Shown here: in pieces, positions 1-4,729 of the stretch | Position numbering within the stretch: position 1 is the stretch's first letter | Layout: each line of letters starts with the position of its first letter | DNA from: JBBTVI01 sp038063315 | GTDB taxonomy: Bacteria; Patescibacteriota; Minisyncoccia; Sungbacterales; HO2-52-23 | Direction: 5' to 3' | Assembly: GCA_038063315.1 (NCBI GenBank) | Contig: JBBTVI010000032.1 | Span: forward strand, 1-5,838 | Length of the DNA stretch: 5,838 nt | Notes under the pieces: model-generated | Databases searched by the model: none | What the model was told of the DNA's origin: nothing | The model's input: the letters and a program-made list of their open reading frames with translations, nothing else | Made by a program: the position numbers and the translations under genes

Positions 1-100
1 TGGATTGCTTCGCCTTCGGCTCGCAATGACGATAGGGATGGATTGCCGCGCTCCCCCTCGCAGCTCGGGGTCGCTCGCAATGACGGCTGTGAAGGATTAC
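1..100. repeat. Repeat A: partial palindromic intergenic element (cut by window edge)
   Basis: Two modules are visible, each running from GGATTGC to CTCGCAATGAC (about 2-30 and 40-84). They are followed by two bases and the terminal motif CTGTGAAGGATTAC (87-100), which differs at one position from the reverse complement of GTAATCCCTCACAG. Bases 1-85 match 563-647 in repeat B with a single difference (A at 62, G at 624). The left part lies outside the window. The element ends five bases after the stop of the thioredoxin-like gene, where no separate intrinsic terminator is seen, so that transcript would run into the repeat. Confidence 0.85.
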
Positions 101-105
101 GCTCC

Positions 106-387
106 TTAGTCTTTACTCCCCTCCGCCCTCGACAATGCCTGCAGTTTCTCAATAAACTTCTTCCTGTCCACGCCTCCGGTGGAGAATAACTCGCCGTTGA
201 TAATAATGCCCGGCGAAGCAAAAATCATATACTTCTGCGCGAGTGCCTGCCCCTCGGGCGTCACAATGCTCGTCTCCTCAAATGCCACATTCGGCCAATC
301 CTTCTCAATTGAATGCCAAAAATCGCTGAATTCCTTGCAGTGAACGCACCCGGGCGCGGTCAATTCCTGTACCCGAATCGGCTTCAT
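106..387 (-). CDS. Small thioredoxin-like (CxxC) protein
   Basis: This 93-residue protein has the layout of a minimal thioredoxin fold. A first beta strand is followed by the redox motif C14-V-H-C17 at the start of a helix (PGCVHCKEF). Near residue 59 there is an S-P-G segment matching the cis-proline loop, followed by strand IIINGEL, a GG turn (71-72) and a C-terminal helix. There is no signal peptide or membrane segment, so it is probably a cytoplasmic thiol-disulfide exchange protein. Its length and the 'SPGIIINGEL' strand resemble the short thioredoxin/glutaredoxin-like family rather than full-length TrxA (about 105 residues, WCGPC). The partner reductase is not in the window. The ATG at 385-387 has no Shine-Dalgarno sequence, and an extended -10 box lies seven bases upstream, so the mRNA is predicted to be leaderless. 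The gene is monocistronic, with repeat B upstream and repeat A right after the stop. The fold is fairly sure; the substrate is unknown. Confidence 0.88.
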   Translation of the reverse strand: MKPIRVQELTAPGCVHCKEFSDFWHSIEKDWPNVAFEETSIVTPEGQALAQKYMIFASPGIIINGELFSTGGVDRKKFIEKLQALSRAEGSKD

Positions 388-393
388 ATATAA

Positions 394-402
394 AGTATAG
401 CA
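394..402 (-). promoter_or_regulatory. Extended -10 promoter of the thioredoxin-like gene
   Basis: On the minus strand the sequence reads TGCTATACT, an extended -10 element (TGn plus TATACT at 394-399). I see no good -35 hexamer 16-18 bases upstream. The end of the -10 box is seven bases from the A of the ATG at 387, the usual distance to a transcription start, so transcription should begin at or next to the start codon. This is a prediction from spacing only. Confidence 0.55.
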
Positions 403-427
403 TATTGCGCCCCTCTACGGTGGCGTT

Positions 428-436
428 TTATCCACA
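428..436 (+). promoter_or_regulatory. Perfect DnaA-box consensus upstream of the thioredoxin-like gene
   Basis: TTATCCACA matches the bacterial DnaA-box consensus exactly. It lies between repeat B and the thioredoxin-like promoter, about 40-50 bases upstream of the predicted transcription start. A perfect 9-mer on either strand is expected by chance in roughly 5% of windows of this size. There is no cluster of boxes or AT-rich unwinding region, so it is not an origin. It could be a DnaA regulatory site or chance. Confidence 0.25.
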
Positions 437-465
437 GCGTAAAAGGAATACCGATGTCAAAGAAA

Positions 466-662
466 GTAGCCACTCACATCTATATCAAGACCGCCTATAC
501 ATGCGTCATTGCGAGGAGTGTAGCGGAGCGGAGCGACGAAGCAATCCATAACGCAGAAGCCCTGGATTGCTTCGCCTTCGGCTCGCAATGACGATAGGGA
601 TGGATTGCCGCGCTCCCCCTCGCGGCTCGGGGTCGCTCGCAATGACGACTGGGAGGGATTAC
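466..662. repeat. Repeat B: complete three-module palindromic intergenic element
   Basis: The left end is GTAGCCACTCACAT (466-479, 10 of 14 matches to GTAATCCCTCACAG), then 25 bases, then GTCATTGCGAG at 505-515. Three modules follow: one forward (505 to about 547, ending GAAGCAATCC) and two reversed (about 564-592 and 602-646), each reversed one running GGATTGC to GCAATGAC. After two bases the right end is CTGGGAGGGATTAC (649-662, 13 of 14). The left end is 'extended' and the right end 'compact'. The non-genic interval 388-707 holds only the thioredoxin promoter, the possible DnaA box, this element and the aminotransferase terminator. Open reading frames through it are translation artefacts of the repeat. 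Confidence 0.85.
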
Positions 663-667
663 GCAAG

Positions 668-695
668 AAAAAAACCGTTCCCATAACGGAACGGT
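668..695 (-). terminator. Rho-independent terminator of the aminotransferase gene
   Basis: A perfect 8-bp stem (ACCGTTCC at 674-681 with GGAACGGT at 688-695) encloses a six-base loop. On the minus strand it runs directly into a T tract (668-674) starting 12 bases after the aminotransferase stop. Repeat B begins only five bases further on. Confidence 0.92.
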
Positions 696-707
696 CGCCT
701 GTCAAAT

Positions 708-2108
708 CTACTGCGGGCGGGTCTCTGCTATCGCGGAAACAAATTGGCCCGCAAGAAATTCCAGCGTTTCGCGATCCACATTCAATGCGGGCATAAGTCG
801 GATCGCGGGGTTGATATTCGCCATGCCGGCGGCTGCGGTAAAAATATTTTGTTCGTAAAGCCGATGTAATGCCGCATCCCGCCATTGCGGGTGCGGCGCG
901 TCGGCTGCGGTCCGAAATTGAAAACCCCACATCAAGCCAAGACCACGAGCGCGAATAAAGGGACGTGGATGATCAGGGGCAAAATAGAGTTGGTCATCTC
1001 GGAGCAAATCCCCAAGTCGTGCGTTCAAGCAATTCCAGCCTAAACAGACATTATGCAGAAGATCCTCTTCTTCAATAAGATCCAAAACAACAATGGCTTG
1101 GAGGATCCCTGCGGGATAGGCGGTGAACGTACCACCGTGCCATCCGGTCGGAACTTCGTATGCGGGGACAATGGCGGCGCTTACCGGAAGCCCGCCGCCG
1201 AGCGCTTTACCGATCAGAACCACATCGGGATTAATTCCGTGATGCTGAAATGAAAACCAGTGACCCGTTCGCCCAAGCCCGGTTTGAATCTCGTCAAAAA
1301 CAACGAGAACGCCGGGAATTGCATTCTGAAGCGCCACAATAAGCTTCCGCAAATAGACCGCATTCGGAACAACCATTCCGCCCTCGCCCTGCACGCCTTC
1401 GACGAAAACGGCATTGACCCGGTCGAGCGGAATGAATTCCAATTGCTCCAGCGCGGCGTCCACGGCCTCGCGCGTTGTCGGATACGGCAGATGCTCCACA
1501 TAAATTCCCGTCGGCGGCGCGTATTCGCGCTGCCGTGGATTGGAACGCGTCAAATCCCGGGCAAAACCATACCGGCCGTGGAATCCCTGCCGGAATGCAA
1601 TGAAGAAATTTTTGTCCGGACGAATCCGCAGGAGATAACGTACGACCTTATCCACCAGCGTCCCGCCGCCAAGATCAAAAATCACGCGACGCGCCGTGGC
1701 AGAACCGTTTGGAAACGGAAACGCGAGGCCGATCAGTTTCTCCGCCAATACCGCCTGCGACATCTCTTCATACGTCTTTCCTTCCCATGCGTCCACATTC
1801 TGCGCGGTATAATGTCGGCCGGTGGAATCGGCCTGATCGAAAATCCACGGATTCCTTCTCCGAAACTCGAGTAATTTAGGATGATTATACCCGAGCGCGG
1901 TCACGCCAAGATCGCTGTCTGCAACAATCGCCTCGGTTCCGTCAGAAAGCCGTACTTTCATCCCATTGCCGCTGCCGTGCACAATAACTTTCCGAAAAAA
2001 CTGTGGGGTTGTGGTCGGAACCACAACCGCCTCATGCCGCCGGATATACCAGTCGGCGAAATCCCTGCTATCCGCAAAACCCGTCGGAGAATCTACTGAT
2101 TCGGACAT
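708..2108 (-). CDS. Class III PLP-dependent aminotransferase
   Basis: The 466-residue length is normal for fold-type I, class III aminotransferases, which move an amino group between an amine or amino acid and a keto acid using pyridoxal phosphate. Family landmarks appear in order: LGYNHPKLL (72-80), GFHGR (175-179, F176 being the expected ring-stacking residue), VEGVQGEGG (236-244), FDEIQTGLGRTG with PLP-binding D272, GKALGGG with Schiff-base K301, GGTFTAYP (T327, phosphate binding), and IRLMPAL with R437, the usual substrate-carboxylate arginine. The phosphate-loop 'SGTEA' is replaced by GGGTLVD (147-153), and the proline of 'EPVQGEGG' is glycine. These changes argue against a confident label such as GABA, ornithine or lysine aminotransferase, so the substrate is unassigned. 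The start at 2108 is supported by the Shine-Dalgarno sequence at 2111-2119. The gene is monocistronic, with its own promoter and terminator, and lies between oppositely oriented repeats B and C. It is the only clear metabolic enzyme here. Confidence 0.95.
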   Translation of the reverse strand: MSESVDSPTGFADSRDFADWYIRRHEAVVVPTTTPQFFRKVIVHGSGNGMKVRLSDGTEAIVADSDLGVTALGYNHPKLLEFRRRNPWIFDQADSTGRHYTAQNVDAWEGKTYEEMSQAVLAEKLIGLAFPFPNGSATARRVIFDLGGGTLVDKVVRYLLRIRPDKNFFIAFRQGFHGRYGFARDLTRSNPRQREYAPPTGIYVEHLPYPTTREAVDAALEQLEFIPLDRVNAVFVEGVQGEGGMVVPNAVYLRKLIVALQNAIPGVLVVFDEIQTGLGRTGHWFSFQHHGINPDVVLIGKALGGGLPVSAAIVPAYEVPTGWHGGTFTAYPAGILQAIVVLDLIEEEDLLHNVCLGWNCLNARLGDLLRDDQLYFAPDHPRPFIRARGLGLMWGFQFRTAADAPHPQWRDAALHRLYEQNIFTAAAGMANINPAIRLMPALNVDRETLEFLAGQFVSAIAETRPQ

Positions 2109-2110
2109 AT

Positions 2111-2119
2111 CCCCTCCTT
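2111..2119 (-). promoter_or_regulatory. Strong ribosome binding site of the aminotransferase
   Basis: The minus strand reads AAGGAGGGG two bases before the ATG; the core AAGGAGG ends four bases from it. This fixes the start at 2108 and contrasts with the leaderless starts predicted for two other genes in the window. Confidence 0.8.
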
Positions 2120-2160
2120 CTTCCTATGCCACCATAATCACATTGATAAAGAACGCAGGC

Positions 2161-2188
2161 ACTATAACACGACCCGATAAAAAATCAA
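2161..2188 (-). promoter_or_regulatory. Promoter of the aminotransferase gene
   Basis: On the minus strand a -35-like TTGATT (2183-2188) and a -10 TATAGT (2161-2166) are 16 bases apart, and TGT directly before the -10 gives the extended form. Transcription should start near 2154, leaving a leader of about 45 bases with the Shine-Dalgarno sequence. Repeat C starts 11 bases upstream of the -35. Confidence 0.65.
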
Positions 2189-2199
2189 CGTGCGGCCTT

Positions 2200-2354
2200 G
2201 TAACCCCTCACAGGTGTCATTGCGAGCGACCCCGAGTCTGTCGAGGGGGCGCGCGGCAATCCAGGGTTTTTCTGGATTGCTTCGTCGTCCTGCGGCAGGC
2301 CTCCTCGCAATGACGCATGTGGCGGCAATTCACGGTAGGGCTGTGAGGGATTAC
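2200..2354. repeat. Repeat C: complete two-module palindromic element with terminal inverted repeats
   Basis: The left terminus GTAACCCCTCACAG (2200-2213) and right terminus CTGTGAGGGATTAC (2341-2354) are inverted repeats with 13 of 14 matches; adding TT/AA outside gives 15 of 16. Inside are GTCATTGCGAG (2216-2226) facing CTCGCAATGAC (2304-2314), and GCAATCCAG (2256-2264) facing CTGGATTGC (2272-2280) around a seven-base loop. The whole 155 bases can fold as one long interrupted hairpin. The left end is compact (two bases between terminus and inner motif); the right is extended (26 bases). Orientation is opposite to repeat B. It fits exactly between the terminator of the 92-residue gene and the aminotransferase promoter. 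No target-site duplication is evident. Confidence 0.9.
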
Positions 2355-2376
2355 AAAAAGACGGCGTATCGCCGTC
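2355..2376 (-). terminator. Rho-independent terminator of the envelope-protein block
   Basis: A perfect 7-bp stem (GACGGCG at 2360-2366 with CGCCGTC at 2370-2376) has a TAT loop and is followed on the minus strand by five T (2355-2359). It starts two bases after the stop of the 92-residue gene, and its T tract touches the end of repeat C. Confidence 0.9.
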
Positions 2377-2378
2377 CA

Positions 2379-2657
2379 TTAAGCCGCTTCTCGAATTGTC
2401 TTCAATAGGCCCTCCTCTTCTTGAAGGATGCGATCCCAACCGCCTTTGTCGCCCGCTTCTATCGCTGCCGCTTTGGCGGAGAAATTCCTGTAAAGATGTT
2501 CAATCCATTCCCGATCTGCTTCACAAAGTTCGACAATCTGTTCCAATGCAACGCGATCCGCTGAAGACAAAATGGAAATAAACCGCTCTTGTTCTATCGG
2601 CGCGAGCGCTGAGGATCTGATCAAAACGCGCATTTTTTCAAGCGAATCCATAGGCAT
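2379..2657 (-). CDS. Small helical protein of unknown function (92 residues)
   Basis: I do not recognise a family. The sequence is almost entirely predicted helix, rich in Glu, Ala, Ile and Leu, with helices near 4-16, 20-31, 33-46, 48-67 and 73-90. There is no signal peptide, membrane segment or catalytic motif, and only one cysteine (C45). The alternation of charged and hydrophobic residues suggests a small helical bundle or protein-interaction module. It begins three bases after the stop of the EF-hand gene and ends at a strong terminator, so it is the last gene of that transcript. There is no good Shine-Dalgarno sequence, so translation is probably coupled to the gene upstream. The ATG at 2655-2657 is used here; a second in-frame ATG at 2649-2651 would remove only two residues. 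Its position suggests a job connected with the EF-hand protein, but nothing in the sequence says what. Confidence 0.8.
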   Translation of the reverse strand: MPMDSLEKMRVLIRSSALAPIEQERFISILSSADRVALEQIVELCEADREWIEHLYRNFSAKAAAIEAGDKGGWDRILQEEEGLLKTIREAA

Positions 2658-2660
2658 GCA

Positions 2661-3788
2661 TTATCGCAATTTTTTCAGCATACGAAATCCCAGTATCTCC
2701 TCGGTCGCTTTTTCATACCGCTCTACTTCCTGCCTATCTAATGTTCCGTCACCATTCGCGTCAAACGACGAGTGGAATGCGTCGTTCAATTCCCGCGCCG
2801 CCGTCATAAAGTCCGCGTTGGAAAGCGTGCGTTGCCCTGTCCTCTCGCGCGCGTAGTCATAGATCAATACCCGAAATCCTTCTTTTTCCATAATTTCCCG
2901 CTGTGCGGGATTTTTGAACTTCGGCGCGCCTTTATACGTGCCGATTGTCCCCTGCAAAAACCGTTGAGCAACTTCGCGATCATACGTCGGCCACTCCTGT
3001 GCCGCCGGCGGACTGATTGGGGCTTCGATAACACCCTTTTTCACTTTCGTCTCTCGTTCCGCTGTTATTTCTTTCTCTATAAGTCCTCCACGCGTGAGGT
3101 GATCAAGCGCCGACAGACCGAGGTTTCCTTTCAAATTTTCCCCAAATTCCGCTATTTCTTTCCGATCAAGAGTTCCATCGCTGTTGCCGTCGAACATCCA
3201 CGGCATACTGCGGGCTAGCCGTTCGGTCCACTCTTGTTGCGTCGGTCGGGAAAACTCGCCCGTCCACTGGAAAATATAGCGCGATACCCATTCGGCAATC
3301 TGCGGCTCGAGTCTTTTATAGAATTCTTCCGGTGTTTGTCCCGAACCCGCTTCCAAAACATGGGTATTATAGACCATGTTGAGAAAAAGCTGGTCCAGTT
3401 CTCTTAACTGTGCCTCACTTGTTCCCTGCTGCCTCTTTTCACGCACGATTTGTTCAAACTGTTTCCACAGGCGATCCGTTCCTGCGCGAAGCGGGTCATT
3501 TTCAATATGTTCTGTGGCGATACCAGGTCGGCGCTCTGCGGCTTCTACCGATGACTGTCCACGATATCCCATCGCAAGAGAAGTCATTAAAAGGAGCCCG
3601 CCGACCGCAAATTTCGTTTTTCTTCCGAAACGCTCAAAAGTTCCGAGCCGTTCCTTTTCTTCTGTAGCAATCGCTGAAGAAAAATCTTCGCGCAATGCGA
3701 AATCGGGCCTTTCGCTTTTCGTCAAGCGCGAACTATCATCCGTTGACTCTGATGCTGTTTTGGTCAGCCCAAATGATTCCTTTCTCAT
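2661..3788 (-). CDS. Membrane-anchored protein with two EF-hand calcium-binding loops
   Basis: Numbering is from the ATG at 3786-3788 (375 residues). Residues 1-58 are polar and charged, and a hydrophobic segment at about 60-75 (FAVGGLLLMTSLAMG) follows basic residues. It therefore looks like a single-pass signal anchor with the C-terminal part outside. Two canonical 12-residue EF loops follow: DGNSDGTLDRKE (200-211) and DANGDGTLDRQE (343-354). Both have D, N, D, D and a final E at positions 1, 3, 5, 9 and 12, so both should bind calcium. Each loop lies in a longer duplicated unit: a TG pair 24-26 residues before and an LG(L/F)..L motif 24 residues after. The rest is helical with no enzyme motif. 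A Shine-Dalgarno sequence supports this start over the ATG two codons upstream. The TPR gene lies 90 bases upstream, with a possible promoter between, and the 92-residue gene follows closely. It may be a calcium-responsive envelope protein; function unknown. Confidence 0.88.
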   Translation of the reverse strand: MRKESFGLTKTASESTDDSSRLTKSERPDFALREDFSSAIATEEKERLGTFERFGRKTKFAVGGLLLMTSLAMGYRGQSSVEAAERRPGIATEHIENDPLRAGTDRLWKQFEQIVREKRQQGTSEAQLRELDQLFLNMVYNTHVLEAGSGQTPEEFYKRLEPQIAEWVSRYIFQWTGEFSRPTQQEWTERLARSMPWMFDGNSDGTLDRKEIAEFGENLKGNLGLSALDHLTRGGLIEKEITAERETKVKKGVIEAPISPPAAQEWPTYDREVAQRFLQGTIGTYKGAPKFKNPAQREIMEKEGFRVLIYDYARERTGQRTLSNADFMTAARELNDAFHSSFDANGDGTLDRQEVERYEKATEEILGFRMLKKLR

Positions 3789-3794
3789 TGTCAT

Positions 3795-3800
3795 CTCCTC
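3795..3800 (-). promoter_or_regulatory. Ribosome binding site that decides the EF-hand gene start
   Basis: The minus strand reads GAGGAG, ATG, ACA, ATG. The first ATG (3792-3794) touches the GAGGAG with no spacing, which is too close. The second ATG (3786-3788) is six bases away, an optimal distance. The second is therefore the likely start, and the protein is two residues shorter than the longest reading. Confidence 0.7.
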
Positions 3801-3821
3801 AGGAGTAATGTTGCACCAATC

Positions 3822-3849
3822 ATAATAGCAAAATTATCAAAGAGCACAA
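3822..3849 (-). promoter_or_regulatory. Possible promoter of the EF-hand gene
   Basis: On the minus strand TGC precedes TATTAT (3822-3827), giving an extended -10. A weak -35, TTGTGC (3844-3849), lies 16 bases upstream. Transcription would start near 3815, leaving about 27 bases of leader with the GAGGAG site. No GC-rich terminator is seen after the TPR gene, so read-through from it is also possible. Confidence 0.4.
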
Positions 3850-3878
3850 AAAAGTTTTCCACAAGGATTCACATATGG

Positions 3879-4709
3879 TTATTTCCTTCCGTTTTCGAGC
3901 GCTGTAATTGTTGCCGCAACATCAGAGTTGTCCGGCTCGTCTTCAAGTACCTTCTTCCACCATGTGATGGCTTTCGCATTATCCCCTTGCCGCTCATAGA
4001 GTGCGGCCAGCGCTTTTTTGAGATTAACCGCCTCTGTGGGATTAGCCGCGATGCCCTCCATCAGCACATCGTCAGCGAGATCCCGCTTCTCCTTATACGA
4101 ATAGGAATACAAATTCGATAGCGACACGTAGAGTCCGATGTCGTCGGGCATATTCGTAAGTGCTGCGCGGAAATTTCCTTCCGCACGGGGGTAGTCGGGC
4201 AAATATGCCGCGTAAAGTTCGCCGAGGTTAGCGAAAGAGACCGAATTATGCGGGCGTATCATGCTTGCGTACGCCCATGCATCGCCCGCTCCCTCAAAAT
4301 CGCCGATGGTCTTCTTAAGAATCCCCACCTGAAGCCAACCCTCAAAGAAATCAGGGTTTTGTTTCACCGCTGCCCCAACATTGCCGATTTCGGCATAAAT
4401 TTTCTGCTTCTGCTCTTCCGAGAAAAGCTTCACCTCGTCCGGCCGCGGATGAATCTGGCCGGGATCGCGACCCGCATACGGCGGAGCTTTTACTCCGCTT
4501 TTTCCACCCTCAATCGCCGTCGAGTTTCCGCCCGAATCATTTTGCGCCCCGCCTTTTCCGGTTTCCTCCACCGGCGCGGATGCCGGAGGTTTTTCCGGTC
4601 CGAAAGATAAAAAGCGGGAAATAGCGCTACGGAAAACAAACAGTCCGCCTGCAAGGACGAAAAGCGCCGCAATCGCGGCGGATGGATACTTTTCAAAAAG
4701 ATTTTTCAT
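3879..4709 (-). CDS. Membrane-anchored TPR-repeat protein
   Basis: The 276-residue protein starts with a short basic tail and one membrane segment (about 10-27, SAAIAALFVLAGGLFVF) that probably acts as an uncleaved anchor. A flexible linker rich in Pro, Gly, Ser and Glu (about 37-92) leads to a helical domain at about 96-275. In that domain tetratricopeptide repeats can be seen at roughly 121-154, 156-190, 191-225 and 226-260. The last is the clearest (LAALYERQGDNAKAITWWKKVLEDEPDN), with the usual small and aromatic residues and closing proline. TPR domains are protein-binding scaffolds, here most likely on the outer face of the cytoplasmic membrane; the partner is unknown. The gene starts 20 bases after the stop of the peptidoglycan-binding gene, so the two are probably co-transcribed. 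Its ribosome binding site is poor, with GAGGG 12 bases before the ATG. The N-terminal topology resembles cytochrome-c-biogenesis-type TPR proteins, but no supporting genes are present. Confidence 0.88.
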   Translation of the reverse strand: MKNLFEKYPSAAIAALFVLAGGLFVFRSAISRFLSFGPEKPPASAPVEETGKGGAQNDSGGNSTAIEGGKSGVKAPPYAGRDPGQIHPRPDEVKLFSEEQKQKIYAEIGNVGAAVKQNPDFFEGWLQVGILKKTIGDFEGAGDAWAYASMIRPHNSVSFANLGELYAAYLPDYPRAEGNFRAALTNMPDDIGLYVSLSNLYSYSYKEKRDLADDVLMEGIAANPTEAVNLKKALAALYERQGDNAKAITWWKKVLEDEPDNSDVAATITALENGRK

Positions 4710-4729
4710 GAAAAAAGAATACCCTCTGT

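Noticed and set aside
428..436. Replication origin
   Set aside because: There is one perfect DnaA box without a cluster, AT-rich unwinding region, dnaA or dnaN.
1..662. CRISPR array
   Set aside because: The repeated units are palindromic, vary in length and orientation, and have no regular spacers; no cas genes are present.
605..796. Plus-strand open frame of 63 codons from repeat B into the aminotransferase
   Set aside because: It covers the repeat and terminator and overlaps a well-supported gene on the other strand.
457..930. Open frame of 157 codons on the minus strand
   Set aside because: It runs through repeat B, the terminator and the end of the aminotransferase gene. Its Arg/Ser-rich 'SLRATPS' and 'VAPLRYTPRNDA' stretches are the translated repeat, a common source of false hypothetical proteins.
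1260..1874. Long plus-strand open frame of 204 codons
   Set aside because: It is the antisense shadow of the aminotransferase gene. It is Arg/Asn/His-rich with no recognisable domain, while the minus frame carries all catalytic motifs.
2185..2439. Open frames on both strands across repeat C (also 2190-2408 plus)
   Set aside because: These are translations of the palindromic repeat overlapping the 92-residue gene and terminator, with no ribosome binding site and no protein-like composition.
2772..3825. Plus-strand open frames opposite the EF-hand gene
   Set aside because: They are shadows; the minus frame has the EF loops, membrane segment and ribosome binding site.
3795..3878. Intrinsic terminator after the TPR gene
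   Set aside because: The gap holds A/T runs but no GC-rich stem before a T tract, so read-through into the EF-hand gene remains possible.
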